Notes under the pieces: model-generated
The model's database searches: none
The model's input: the letters and a program-made list of their open reading frames with translations, nothing else
What the model was told of the DNA's origin: nothing
Shown here: positions 14,488 through 24,921 of the stretch, piece by piece
How the letters are laid out: every line of letters begins with the position of its first letter
Position numbering within the stretch: the first letter of the stretch is position 1
NCBI GenBank assembly: GCA_036796255.1
Contig: DAIRDH010000042.1
Span: 1-30,057, forward strand
Direction of reading: 5' to 3'
Length of the DNA: 30,057 nt
Origin: T3Sed10-241 sp036796255
GTDB lineage: Bacteria; Bacteroidota; Bacteroidia; Flavobacteriales_D; Cryomorphaceae
Position numbers and translations under genes: made by a program

Positions 14488-17400
14488 CTACCAAAAAAAC
14501 CGCATCACATCCGCATTCCCCGAATTGTCCTTCAACCTCAGCAAATACACGCCACGCGCTAAGTTGGGCTCTAATAGACCGTTGCCGTTTGAGTCATTGG
14601 CGTGCACCGTACCATCAAGGAGCCTTCCACCCACATCATAAATCTCCACCGTCAAATAAGCCGCATCCGCCCGGTACCGAAATTCTAAGCCCTCACTTCC
14701 GCGGTACACCTGCAGCAATTCAAATCCGTTTTCTCCACTGCCAATATAGACGGCCTCTGCATCGCTCACGGTGCTGCTGCCGTCGTAATCCGTTTGGCGC
14801 AAGCGGTAATAGCTCAGCCCTGCAAGTGGTGCGTCATCTGCAAAATCGTAGTGCAACACGGTGTTGCTGTTGCCCGCGCCATCTACACGTCCCACTTCCA
14901 ACCATTCCACACCGTCGCGGCTGCGCTCCACCGCAAAGAAGTCATTGTTTACCTCCGATGCTGTGCTCCATTCACATTTCACCCAGCGCTCATCCACCGC
15001 CTCAGCACCAAAAGACAGCAGCGTTATAGGCAGCGCATTTCCCGGCCCATTCGAGCCTATCGCAAAAGGACTAAAAGCGTCCACCACATCCGAAATTACA
15101 TAACCGCTCAGGTAAGGCGGCCCCACAAAGTCAGGCGTGCCACCCTGGTCGTTCCACTGGCTTCCGCCAAAATGGGCCACGCGCAGCGCCGACGGCAGCG
15201 CCACATCAATGCATTCGCCTGCCTGGGTCCAGCCCAGCTTCACGCGCGCATCCACGCCATCCACCAATCTCTCAATATCCCAGTAATTGCAGGTCGATAC
15301 ACTGAGCAAGCCCGGCCCTGTGGGCGGCGGATTGTTCGGATTGCTGTACGCACCGTCGTGGTTTTCGTGATAGTAGCGCAGCCTGAACCGCGCCTCGCTG
15401 CTGCTGCCCTCAGGCCGCAAACCCGCCTGCTGAAGTACATCCACACTGCCCGCCACAAAATCGCCCACAGGGAAGTCAAAATCAATCCCATCTTCAAATC
15501 CCGTCTTGTACACCCAGCCGTTCACATAGCTGTTGCCCGTCACTGCGGGATTCGGAGCCCCCGGCCCAAAGCCAAATTCAAAGGTCTCGGGATGCACCAG
15601 CCCTTGGTCAAAGGTAGAAGGCCCCATCACCGTTACGTCGCAGTCCAGCACCACACCGGCGCTGCGGTCGGGATTGCTGTTGCTTAGGCCAAATCCGTAA
15701 AAAACCTGGGCATCTGTGCTCGAAATGGTTTGCATTTGCTCACCTTCAAACACCACTGCGCCGCTGCCCCCATCGAAGGCCGCCTGCCCGGCATCGTTCA
15801 CCCAGTTACCTGAAATGTGGATGTCATGGCTGCCCGCATCCAGCACACCGCTGCCCGCCTGTATCTCCAAATCGTTTTTGACCTCAAGGTCGGTAGCCAG
15901 CGACTTGGCGCCGGCATTCCCAAATCCAATATTGTAAAACACCTCCCCACCCGGACAGCTGATCACCTGACTGCCGGTTCCATCAAAGACCACCGAGCTC
16001 GTGCCCTCAATAAATCCCGCTTCATTGTAATTGCTCCAGTCGCCGCCCACGTTCAGACTTCCGTCAAATGTCGACATCAGTTCCATCATGGCCCCGTCAG
16101 TAATGCGCAGGTTGTTGCGCACTGCCCGCGTGGCAAAAAGTTCGAGGTCTGTACCAGTGCCGTCCACATCCACATTGTAGGGCACACCCGGCTCGCCCGA
16201 GTCGATCGCACCGCCCGCCCAGGTCTTGCTGGGTGCCGTCACGCCAAAGTCTATTCCATTGGCAAATCGCAAATAAGAACCCACCTCGTAATAGCAGGGA
16301 TTCAGCGTAAGGCCCACCGAGCCGCCCAGCAGCACCTCCAGCGTGCCCTGAATGCGGGTAGGGTAGAAGTTGTCGCCAACGCGCCCAAAGTCTACCGCAC
16401 CATCCCCAATCCTCACCACCACATCTGGCCCGAAGACCAAATCGGTCATGCCAAAACTCGATACGGTCTTGGTAAAATTCGCAGGATTGTTGGCACCTAA
16501 GCCTGTAATGTCAAAGCGGCTGCCCACTGGCCCACTGATGGTTCTGTTGCCGCCGCCGCTCACCACAATACTGCCCGAAAAGTTGGGCTCAGGTGCTTGT
16601 CCTCTTGCCACCAGGGTATTTCCGCCCAGGTCGAGGTTGCCACTTTCAAGCACGAGGTCCCGGTTAAAGGTCCGATCATTGCCCAAAGTGGTGGTTACAC
16701 CCACAATGCGCACATCCCGCACCGCCGTTTCGCTTTCCGCAAATTCAATTCCCGTGGCAAAAGATGCCGTGGTGTAGCGCAAGTCATAGCGGTCTGTTCC
16801 ATTCACCGTGGGTCCAGCGCTCATCACGGCTGTGGTTGCTTCCCGCATAATTTCAGAACCATCGGCCATGGTATTTGAAAACCCGTTCAGGTTGTAAATT
16901 CCCTTCGCCAGCCGCAGCCGGTTGGCAATCGCCATATCCTGCGCGATGCGCACCTCGCTGCCTTCATTCTCTATGGCCAGCCAGGCGATGGCAGGCACCC
17001 CGGTAATGGTTTGCACCGCATTGCCATTCATCACAAGCTCCCGCCCGTTTTGGTTCAGCGTTCCATTTTCTTCCCTTGTAAAATCGCCTGCCACGGCGAT
17101 ATCCCCGCCAGGCAAATTGCCCAGATTCAGTGTGCCTCCATCGGCAATCAACACATTGCCAAGTACCTCCAGACGACTTTGCATATCGTCCATGTTCAGC
17201 GTGCCACCATCATTCAAAGTCAGGTTGCCCGCGATACGCCGCAACACATTCGCCCCATTGAAAAGGTCCACCGTAGTGCCGCCCCCGTTCATATTCACTT
17301 CCACATTGTAAGGGTAGCCGGCCCCTGTCAATGCATTCCATTCAGCGCCTCGTCCGTAAGGGCCGCCAGTAGCATAGCGCAAGGTCGAGCCCACAGCATA

Positions 17401-20400
17401 GTTGGGCCCATTGCTGTCCACAAAGCCTCCCGGCGATAGCTGCAAGGTACCCTCCACCGTGCTGAGGTCCACACCGCAGTCCAATCCAGATTGTAGCTCC
17501 AGCAATACCTCCGGCCCAAAGCTCAGCTCGGCGCCTGTGCTTGTAATTTCTTTGTTGCCGGCCGTGATCAGGAAGCGGCTGCCGCTGCCACCCGTCACCG
17601 TTGCTACGCCGTTGGCTGGCAGGGCAATTTGTGTGCCGCCAGGACTGTTCACCCGCAGGGTGCGGCCGTTCAGGTCGATGGCTGAGTTTTCTGAGAGCAC
17701 GAGTACATTGCCGGCATTGCCACTGATGTTGAGGTCGGTATCATCGCCCAAAACCACATTTCCGGAAGGCTTGATGTTGACCAGGTAGTGAAAAGTCTCC
17801 GTGCCGGAAGGCGAAATGGCGATGGACTGGTCGCTGTTGCCATTTGTGAAAACGGCCCTTTGCTGCGAATTGAAAACCCCGGCAGCACTGCGCGTCCAGT
17901 TGCCCCCAAGCCGCAAGTCACCCGATACCGTGGAGAGCGTGAGCTGTCCGCTTCCTGTTATGTTTACATCGCCGGGCACCACAAGGTCTTGTGTCGTTTG
18001 CAGGCCTCCCCAGTCGAGGAACACCGCAGCACCATCATGGATGCCAAGGCTGCCGCCCATTTCCATTGGTGTGTTTTGGTTGCCATTGGCACCGGGCTGT
18101 AGCACCGTGTTGTCGCTAAGGCTCACATGGTGCGGGTAGCCCCGGCCCGTTGTGCTATTCCATTCCACCCCGCGGCCATAATCGCCCCCGGTTTGGTAGG
18201 AGAGGGTACTCCCATTTGCGTAAAGCGGCGCATGGGTGTTCACAAACCTGCCCCCAAATATCCTGAGCGTTCCGCTCACCGTCGGGTTTCCAGAAGCGCC
18301 AAAGTCTACTCCGCCAGTGCCTGCGGACAATTCCACATCGTAAAAATTCAAATCAGCATCGGCAGCCACTGCACTGTTGGCACCCGAACCGAAACGCACA
18401 GTGCCGCCGCCTGTACCTGGAGCAAAGTCACCACTTATGGCTTCAAGCGTGCCTCCGCCCGCAATCTCCATAACATGGCCGGTATTGTCAAAGATTCCGC
18501 TTTCCAGCACCAGCAGAGGTGTGCCCGTAAGCGCTTGTGAATGTGTCACCGTATTGCCTGCGCCCACTGCAATCCGCAAACTGCCACCGCCGCTCAGCAG
18601 CGCTGGCAGACCCAGGCCCGTGGCCTGGTCGCCGTTACGCTGGTACACATAGTGGGCTTCGGGATCAAAATCGCGTGTAAGGCACTGAATATTTCCCTGA
18701 CTTAGGCCAGTCGCTGCAAGTCCATCTGCCGACTCAATGCCCAGCGTGGCTCCAGCCTCCAGACCGAAGCGTCCCGTGCCAATCACCGCGCTCTCAGCTA
18801 TCATGTTTACCCGGCTTCCAGTGACCACATTCAAGCCATTGCCGCTGCCTGTCACTTCCAGCACACCCGTGCCAAAGGTGTTGATGTCCTGCACGGTTCC
18901 ATCCAAATCAACCACCCGGTCGCTCCCCGGCGGATTGAAGCGCAGCGTGGCGCCCGCCGCCACTTCAACATCGCCACTGATGCTTCCATTGGCATCCACC
19001 GCAATCTCAAATGTGCCCTGACTCACCCTAAGCCCTTCGACACTGAAAGTTTCACTTCCTGTGCTTTGCTTGGTCTGCGTGGAGTTGTACTCAAAATCGG
19101 CATACACCCGCCCCGAAACGCTGGGCACAGCTGCGGCATTGTTGTCGCTGTATTTGTAAAGGCTTCCGCTTTCGAACACTACTTTAATGTTGTTCCCAAA
19201 GGGATCCTCACCATCAAATTGCTCCAGCACACTGCCCGCTTCGAATACCACTGTGCCCGCGCCAACCGCATCCCCGAAAGGGTGCCCGCTGAGCAAGGTG
19301 GTATTGAGCACGCCTGCGGCAAAATAACTTCCGTTCAAAAAGTGAAGCGCCCCGGCATCCGTCGCCTGCAGGCTGTGCGAAGTGGTTCCGCTGAGGCCCT
19401 CAAGGCGCACCGTTCCCTGCACCAATCCGGTGCTTCCACTTTCAATAATGATGTGGCTGTCCTGATCGCCAGAGATGATGACTTCTGTATTAACCGCCAC
19501 CCCAAATACGGGTTCATTGTCGCCGCCAAAGCGCAGGCTACCGCTGCTGCCCATCACCCATGTTGTGCTTCCGCCCCCAAGAAAACCTGCCCTGCCCATG
19601 GTAATGCCCACGGGAACATCGCTCACCACGTAGTCAGCTGCATGCACAAAGTACACTTCATCAATGGGCCCGGGTATGCCTTCCGGATCCCAGTTTGTAG
19701 GGGTGTTCCATGAGCCATCGCCTGCAAAATCCCAGGTGTAAATAAGCGGCTCAGGCCTTCTGCGCCCCGTCCAGTCTATCCCATCCAGACTTCCGCTCAC
19801 TTCGTCAAGGGCTGGGCTCGTAAGGGTAGGGGGAATGGAAGTCACATCTGAAACGTTGGTCCACTCCACACCATCCCAGCGGCTCACACCCAGCAATCCC
19901 ACCGGAGTACCACTCACCTGCGAAGGGCTGTTATAAGTAAAGCTCGGTGTGAAGTTGTACGTCCCCGAATTGTCGTCGACCGTGGTTTCCCAATACAGGT
20001 TTTGTAAAAATACCGTGGGGTTTGGAGCCATATTGGGATGCGTCTCCGCCAGCACCCGCACACCGAGTTGCCGTCCTGCCACACTGTTTGCCGTAAAGGC
20101 AAATTGCGCCGCATTGTAATTGCTGCCCACACCCAGCGGAAAGCGGTAGGTATGCGTCCCTGTGCCCATGGCCCTGATCAGTTTGCCACTGCCGCTTACC
20201 GCAAAATAGGCTGTAGGCGAGCCGCCTGCAAGTCCTCCATTTGCAGTGTTGAGAATGGTTAAGTCATTGTCGCCAAGGCTCATCTTGCCTTTGGTGAGCG
20301 TAAATATACCGGTACTGCTGATGCTGCGGCTTTCGTGCAACGTAATGCCACTTCCACTCAGGGCGCCATCGTGATTCAGGAACACGTTGAGTGGGCCACC

Positions 20401-23400
20401 GCTGGAAGGCCACTCGATAGAAGTGCTCAGCATGTCCTCATCGCCATCATAGCGCAAGTTGGTCACTGCACCGGGATAGCTGATCACGCCTGCACCGCTA
20501 AGGGCTCCACGCGTGCGCCTCAGGTTGCCTAGGTTGCCGATGGGTATATTGCTGCCTTCCGGCAAATGAATCCCTTCCGCATTGTTGAGCCTGAAGTTGA
20601 TGGCGTCGGGCACAGCTGTAAGCCCATTCACATCCACGGTTTGGGTGGTAGTGCCGTTAAACTCCACAAGCGGCGTAAAGGCATTGCTGCTGCTGAGTAC
20701 GCCATTGCTAAGGTCCACATCACCAGCTATGCGCATGATGGGCTGTCCTGAACTTGTACTGAGGTTGAAGATGGCATCACTTACCGTAAAGTTGCCACCA
20801 ATGCTTAGCGTAGGCGTTCCATTGCTCACATACTGCAACTCTCTAATGCCGGTGTTGGCGACGGTAAAATCACCATTTACGGTTGTCAGGGTGCCCAGCA
20901 GATTTATAAAGCCTGTTTGGCCCGGGCAATCCCAGGTGAAATGATGAAAATCCTGCCCAAGTCCGCCGAGGCTTACTGTGCTCGACGCATAAGAGGTGTA
21001 GCCAATCACCGCACAGGTGGAGCCGCTCTGCCATGTGGCAGTTGGAATGCTCCCCGCCGTGTTGGTGTAATTGTGCTCGTAAGAGCCACCATTGGTAAAG
21101 ATCAAGCTGGCAGCAGTAGCACCAGCCACCGTGCCGCGACTTCTTAAAAATCCATTCACCATGCTTACACTGCCCGTGAGGTCGAGGGTATGCGTGGCGA
21201 TATCGAGCCGCGCGCCTGCGTTTACTGTGAGGGCCGTACTCACCACTACATCCACCGCCATGCCCACGGTCGCAGCGCTGTTAGCCACTTCCAAAGTCGA
21301 AAAACTTGTTGCCGTGCCGAGTATGGATTGGCTACTGCTGCCGTTGAAGCGCACTGTGCTGCCCGTCGCTGTAGTCAGGGCAGGAGATACGCCGGTGTAG
21401 TCTCCGCATACTTCAATCGTGCCGCTATTGAGCAGGGTGCGTGCGCCTCCGCTCAGCACGAGATGTCCGTAAGAGAGGGCGGGCACTTCCACAGCCGCAG
21501 CTGAAGTGAAAAGCACCGTGCTGTTGCAATCAAAATTGGCTGTGGCCGGAGCCGCATGGCTAAAACTTCCCGCAATGCTCAGGCTGCTGCCATCGCCAAG
21601 GTTGAGCACGGCGTCACCTTCCATTGCGAGGGCATCTGATACCGTCAAGCTACCGCTGCCGCTAAGGGCGATTTCTCCCGTGCCTTCCAGTGTCGCTCCC
21701 CTTACCACTTTGCTGTCGGTGATTACCAGCAGGTTTGCCCCCGGCACATTCACCACAATTTCATCGCTGGGGGAGGGGAAGCCATTGGGCGTCCAGTTCA
21801 GCGGCTCATCCCAACTGCTGCTTACGCTGCCGTTCCACACGTAGGTTGCGCGGCTGTTGCGCCCGGTAAATGCCCTCCCGGGCAGGGCCGCCTCTGCCTC
21901 AGTCCATCCTTCCGTCGCCACCAGCGGATTGCCAGCTGTTGTGGCCACTTCAAGCCAGGCACTTCCGTCAAAAGTGTTTACTTTCAGGTTGTCAGCATTG
22001 CCCACTACGTCGCCAGCCGTGTAACCCAGCTTGCTGACCAGGTAGTCGTAAGTCCCTCCCGCCGGCGACATGTTTACCACAAAGTGTCGCTCGAGGTAAT
22101 CAGGCGAAGTATTGGGGACAAACATATTGGGTGCCACCGCGGCCACATCCTGTATCCAGATATTGCGCTGCAGCGAATTTGCCGAAAGGCTGAGTTCAAA
22201 AGGCGTGTAATTCGTGCCGTCACCGAGGGGGAAGAGGGCTGTGCTCTCACCTGGGGGCAAGGTGCGGTAAAGCTTTCCGCTGCCGTTTTGCACCACGTGG
22301 CTGGCATTGCTTCCCGTTACAGCGACTTCATCAGCCGGACGCAGCAGGTTGAGGTCGTGGTTGCCAAGGAATAGCCTGCCCGCTGTGAGGGTCAAGGCGC
22401 TGCTGGCATCATTGGGGAGGCTGCGTGAAGTGTGCAGGCTCACATCGCCGCCGCTCTTGTTGAGTGTAAGCCGCGCCGGGCCATTGCTTCCGGGAAATTC
22501 GTAGGTGCTTGTCGTGATGGGCCCACTGCCATCGTAGAGCAGGGTGGAATTGCTTGCAGCGTATACAATGCTTCCGCTTCCGCTAAAGCTGCCGGAACGC
22601 ATAGACAAGAATGCCCCGGAATTTACGGGAATGCTGCCGCTCAAAACATAGCCCGCCGGATTTTGGAAACGGTGGTGTATGGTTTGGCTGCTTGTGCCGC
22701 CGTAGTCAATGTCTTGCTGCGCACTACCATCAAAAACGACCAAGCCGCTGCCGGTTCCGCTTTCGGTAAGCGTTCCACCACTTTTGTTAAAATCGCCACT
22801 GCAGAGGATGCGCCCCTGGCTGCTGCCTGTGGAAAGATCAATGGAACCGCCGCTCTGCACATAGTTCACACAATTCAACGTGCCATCCGCATCGGCTCCG
22901 AAAGTCATTTCAGCACTTCCTGTCGACACCATGCTGAAAGTACTGATTACATTGAGCGTGCTCCCGTCAAGGCCTGCCGGACTGCTCAGCCCCGGTGTAT
23001 TCCATGTGAAGTTTCTAAAATTCTGTCCCAGGCCCGAAGCAAATCCGCTGCCCGCAATGGGGTTCTCCAACCCGCTGATGAGGCAGTTCGAGCCTGCACT
23101 CCAGGTTGCGGCGGGGATGCTTCCCAGGTTTTGGCCGTTGCGCGTCACCTGATGGTCGTAGAGCCCCGTGGCCAGAATTGACAATCCATTGGTTGACAAC
23201 CAATTGGCGCCCAGGTTGCCGGTGTTGATCAGGCTGCCATTGATGGACACACTGCTGCCTGAACCCAATATTTCAAAATCGACGTCATCCCCAAGGCTCA
23301 GGCTTTTGCCTGCACCAACAGTAGTAAAAGTACCTGCGCCAAAGGAAGCCACTCCCGTAGCGGGCACCAACACATCGGCCAATAGGTTGAGCAACCCCCC

Positions 23401-24561
23401 CGTCTTGGTATTGTACAAAAAGTTGATTTCCTCTGCCACATTGCTCTCAAACACCTGAATTCCTTCGTTTCCGGAAAAGGTTACGCTGCGGTTGTTGCAT
23501 ACAAACCCGCCTGTGCCTGTTTTCACAAAGTTCTTTTTCAGCTCGAGGTCGCCACCAATGGTATTCGACAGCCGAAGCGCATCAGCCTCGCTGCTGCTGA
23601 TTTCCATATTGCCATTCACCAGCAATACTTTGTTGCTCGCGTCCATATTGAGGGAGCCAGTGCCCGTGATGGCCACGTCATTTACGTTAGTGCTGCCATA
23701 GCCTGAGCCTCCAGTCCCGAAAAACACCGTGCCTGCATTCACCCGCATGGTGCCCGCAATGTTCCAGTCGCCGCCAGTGTTCTGCCGCGCAATCTGTTGC
23801 CCCGCCGAATTCATGGTCATGTCCCAACAGGTTAAGCTACCGAAATTATCGATGTTGGAAGCACTGTTGAATACATAGCTTTTGTGGGCAAAGGGTTTGT
23901 TGATAGGGCTGGCATTTGCCGTGGAGCGCACGGTGTGGTACCATTGGAATCGCGCAGAGGTGCCTACAGATCCCATGGGGTTTTCTAAGGGAACGCGGTT
24001 GTCGACAACACCATCGGTAGAAATGTGATAGGCAAAAAAATTAAAGGAATCTGGCATGCCACCAAGCGCAGACCAGGAAATGGAAAATTCGCGTATTCCT
24101 ACTCCTACGGCATAGCTCCCAAAATTAGCTTCAGGAGCAGACCAGCCATTGTTACCATCAGCGCTGCGGTATTCCCGGTATGTATTTTTTGCGAAAATCA
24201 CACGGTTGGCGCGAAATGGCAGTTTTTCAAAATTGGTACCGTCGTAATTGAAACCTACATCGGTGCCGTTTGAATTGTTGCCTCCATTAACAGGAATGAC
24301 AGGGTCGAGGTCAAGATAGATCACTACGGGCTGATCATTGGGGGGGCCGGCTACAGCAATATACAGGTTTACTGCATCCCAGGTCATGTACCAACCGCCC
24401 GACTTATTATTACTGTTTCCGAGGTGGTTGCCGTATTCATCACTGGCGATGCCTCCGTTGATGTTTGGCGTTGTGTACTGCGCCCACAGCCCACTGCTGC
24501 CAGCGAACATCACCACCATCAAAATCCAAAGACGCAAAACCAATTTGGTACACATACTCAT
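14488..24561 (-). CDS. Giant repeat-rich T9SS surface protein (beta-helix adhesin-like) with N-terminal CBM9/DOMON-like domain
   Basis: A single uninterrupted 3357-aa reading frame. It starts with a signal peptide (RLWILMVVMFAGSSGLWAQ) and a CBM9/DOMON-like domain to about residue 210 (SGGWYMTWDAVNLYIAVAG, TYREYRSADGNNGWSAP). The bulk is Gly/Ser/Thr/Asn-rich beta-strand repeats, probably parallel beta-helix, of the kind LxVxGxxxxxGGTLNLG. Larger modules recur: SIPxATWxSGSxC...LGQxFxxFTW...LYDG near residues 475 and 1170, each leading to an NW(T/D)PxGxPxPxDEI/V segment near 920 and 1620; and TGGxYGRGxEWN near 2125 and 2405. Near 3177-3280 is the familiar LLSFGAEAVDERWVKCEWST...YYRLRQTDYDGSS domain, then a short sorting-domain-like end (YDVGGRLL, ARGVYLLRLKD). 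It should be a cell-surface or secreted adhesin; the ligand is unknown. ATG at 24561 (or 24555). Confidence 0.9.
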   Translation of the reverse strand: MSMCTKLVLRLWILMVVMFAGSSGLWAQYTTPNINGGIASDEYGNHLGNSNNKSGGWYMTWDAVNLYIAVAGPPNDQPVVIYLDLDPVIPVNGGNNSNGTDVGFNYDGTNFEKLPFRANRVIFAKNTYREYRSADGNNGWSAPEANFGSYAVGVGIREFSISWSALGGMPDSFNFFAYHISTDGVVDNRVPLENPMGSVGTSARFQWYHTVRSTANASPINKPFAHKSYVFNSASNIDNFGSLTCWDMTMNSAGQQIARQNTGGDWNIAGTMRVNAGTVFFGTGGSGYGSTNVNDVAITGTGSLNMDASNKVLLVNGNMEISSSEADALRLSNTIGGDLELKKNFVKTGTGGFVCNNRSVTFSGNEGIQVFESNVAEEINFLYNTKTGGLLNLLADVLVPATGVASFGAGTFTTVGAGKSLSLGDDVDFEILGSGSSVSINGSLINTGNLGANWLSTNGLSILATGLYDHQVTRNGQNLGSIPAATWSAGSNCLISGLENPIAGSGFASGLGQNFRNFTWNTPGLSSPAGLDGSTLNVISTFSMVSTGSAEMTFGADADGTLNCVNYVQSGGSIDLSTGSSQGRILCSGDFNKSGGTLTESGTGSGLVVFDGSAQQDIDYGGTSSQTIHHRFQNPAGYVLSGSIPVNSGAFLSMRSGSFSGSGSIVYAASNSTLLYDGSGPITTSTYEFPGSNGPARLTLNKSGGDVSLHTSRSLPNDASSALTLTAGRLFLGNHDLNLLRPADEVAVTGSNASHVVQNGSGKLYRTLPPGESTALFPLGDGTNYTPFELSLSANSLQRNIWIQDVAAVAPNMFVPNTSPDYLERHFVVNMSPAGGTYDYLVSKLGYTAGDVVGNADNLKVNTFDGSAWLEVATTAGNPLVATEGWTEAEAALPGRAFTGRNSRATYVWNGSVSSSWDEPLNWTPNGFPSPSDEIVVNVPGANLLVITDSKVVRGATLEGTGEIALSGSGSLTVSDALAMEGDAVLNLGDGSSLSIAGSFSHAAPATANFDCNSTVLFTSAAAVEVPALSYGHLVLSGGARTLLNSGTIEVCGDYTGVSPALTTATGSTVRFNGSSSQSILGTATSFSTLEVANSAATVGMAVDVVVSTALTVNAGARLDIATHTLDLTGSVSMVNGFLRSRGTVAGATAASLIFTNGGSYEHNYTNTAGSIPTATWQSGSTCAVIGYTSYASSTVSLGGLGQDFHHFTWDCPGQTGFINLLGTLTTVNGDFTVANTGIRELQYVSNGTPTLSIGGNFTVSDAIFNLSTSSGQPIMRIAGDVDLSNGVLSSSNAFTPLVEFNGTTTQTVDVNGLTAVPDAINFRLNNAEGIHLPEGSNIPIGNLGNLRRTRGALSGAGVISYPGAVTNLRYDGDEDMLSTSIEWPSSGGPLNVFLNHDGALSGSGITLHESRSISSTGIFTLTKGKMSLGDNDLTILNTANGGLAGGSPTAYFAVSGSGKLIRAMGTGTHTYRFPLGVGSNYNAAQFAFTANSVAGRQLGVRVLAETHPNMAPNPTVFLQNLYWETTVDDNSGTYNFTPSFTYNSPSQVSGTPVGLLGVSRWDGVEWTNVSDVTSIPPTLTSPALDEVSGSLDGIDWTGRRRPEPLIYTWDFAGDGSWNTPTNWDPEGIPGPIDEVYFVHAADYVVSDVPVGITMGRAGFLGGGSTTWVMGSSGSLRFGGDNEPVFGVAVNTEVIISGDQDSHIIIESGSTGLVQGTVRLEGLSGTTSHSLQATDAGALHFLNGSYFAAGVLNTTLLSGHPFGDAVGAGTVVFEAGSVLEQFDGEDPFGNNIKVVFESGSLYKYSDNNAAAVPSVSGRVYADFEYNSTQTKQSTGSETFSVEGLRVSQGTFEIAVDANGSISGDVEVAAGATLRFNPPGSDRVVDLDGTVQDINTFGTGVLEVTGSGNGLNVVTGSRVNMIAESAVIGTGRFGLEAGATLGIESADGLAATGLSQGNIQCLTRDFDPEAHYVYQRNGDQATGLGLPALLSGGGSLRIAVGAGNTVTHSQALTGTPLLVLESGIFDNTGHVMEIAGGGTLEAISGDFAPGTGGGTVRFGSGANSAVAADADLNFYDVELSAGTGGVDFGASGNPTVSGTLRIFGGRFVNTHAPLYANGSTLSYQTGGDYGRGVEWNSTTGRGYPHHVSLSDNTVLQPGANGNQNTPMEMGGSLGIHDGAAVFLDWGGLQTTQDLVVPGDVNITGSGQLTLSTVSGDLRLGGNWTRSAAGVFNSQQRAVFTNGNSDQSIAISPSGTETFHYLVNIKPSGNVVLGDDTDLNISGNAGNVLVLSENSAIDLNGRTLRVNSPGGTQIALPANGVATVTGGSGSRFLITAGNKEITSTGAELSFGPEVLLELQSGLDCGVDLSTVEGTLQLSPGGFVDSNGPNYAVGSTLRYATGGPYGRGAEWNALTGAGYPYNVEVNMNGGGTTVDLFNGANVLRRIAGNLTLNDGGTLNMDDMQSRLEVLGNVLIADGGTLNLGNLPGGDIAVAGDFTREENGTLNQNGRELVMNGNAVQTITGVPAIAWLAIENEGSEVRIAQDMAIANRLRLAKGIYNLNGFSNTMADGSEIMREATTAVMSAGPTVNGTDRYDLRYTTASFATGIEFAESETAVRDVRIVGVTTTLGNDRTFNRDLVLESGNLDLGGNTLVARGQAPEPNFSGSIVVSGGGNRTISGPVGSRFDITGLGANNPANFTKTVSSFGMTDLVFGPDVVVRIGDGAVDFGRVGDNFYPTRIQGTLEVLLGGSVGLTLNPCYYEVGSYLRFANGIDFGVTAPSKTWAGGAIDSGEPGVPYNVDVDGTGTDLELFATRAVRNNLRITDGAMMELMSTFDGSLNVGGDWSNYNEAGFIEGTSSVVFDGTGSQVISCPGGEVFYNIGFGNAGAKSLATDLEVKNDLEIQAGSGVLDAGSHDIHISGNWVNDAGQAAFDGGSGAVVFEGEQMQTISSTDAQVFYGFGLSNSNPDRSAGVVLDCDVTVMGPSTFDQGLVHPETFEFGFGPGAPNPAVTGNSYVNGWVYKTGFEDGIDFDFPVGDFVAGSVDVLQQAGLRPEGSSSEARFRLRYYHENHDGAYSNPNNPPPTGPGLLSVSTCNYWDIERLVDGVDARVKLGWTQAGECIDVALPSALRVAHFGGSQWNDQGGTPDFVGPPYLSGYVISDVVDAFSPFAIGSNGPGNALPITLLSFGAEAVDERWVKCEWSTASEVNNDFFAVERSRDGVEWLEVGRVDGAGNSNTVLHYDFADDAPLAGLSYYRLRQTDYDGSSTVSDAEAVYIGSGENGFELLQVYRGSEGLEFRYRADAAYLTVEIYDVGGRLLDGTVHANDSNGNGLLEPNLARGVYLLRLKDNSGNADVMRFFW

Positions 24562-24921
24562 TTCATTCGCTATCTGCGGTCCATTTGCAGGTCTTGGATC
24601 CAGTGCTGCATCGCCCGGCCCGTCCCGTGAGCAGCATTAATTCCTTCAGCCCAATGGCATCCGCTACCTCAAAGATAAGGCAGTCAAAAGACATCCCCAC
24701 GTGAATGACTTATTTATTATCAAATTGATATTAAATCGTCATGTTTCCATTGCGAAAACTGCAGTTATCATCAGTACTGTAGCCGGGGACGCTTTAAATT
24801 GCATTGTGCCTAATAATAGGCTAAATCCCTGATAATTCACAATAACTGAAAGTGGTTGACGTTTTATCAGCGGTTGAGGCCAACAGCATTGATCATTGCA
24901 TACCACCAAAGCAATATCCTT
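24562..24921. other. Divergent intergenic region between the giant protein and the lipoprotein
   Basis: No gene is supported. It contains a perfect minus-strand -7 candidate at 24670-24677 for the giant gene and an AT-rich stretch around 24709-24740. Nothing else is recognised, including no clear promoter for the lipoprotein. Confidence 0.55.
24670..24677 (-). promoter_or_regulatory. Probable -7 promoter element of the giant surface protein
   Basis: Minus-strand TATCTTTG matches TAnnTTTG exactly. It would give a 5' leader of roughly 100 bases before the ATG at 24561. There is no strong -33 TTG at the expected distance. Confidence 0.4.

Noticed and set aside
14794..15687. 297-codon open frame on the plus strand inside the giant gene
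   Set aside because: It is antisense to a continuous 3357-codon frame with clear domains. The GC-rich repeat codons leave the opposite strand open; the translation has no recognisable domain and an odd His/Arg/Ala composition.
22432..23181. 249-codon open frame on the plus strand inside the giant gene
   Set aside because: Same reason: a shadow of the giant gene with no domain, signal or plausible start.
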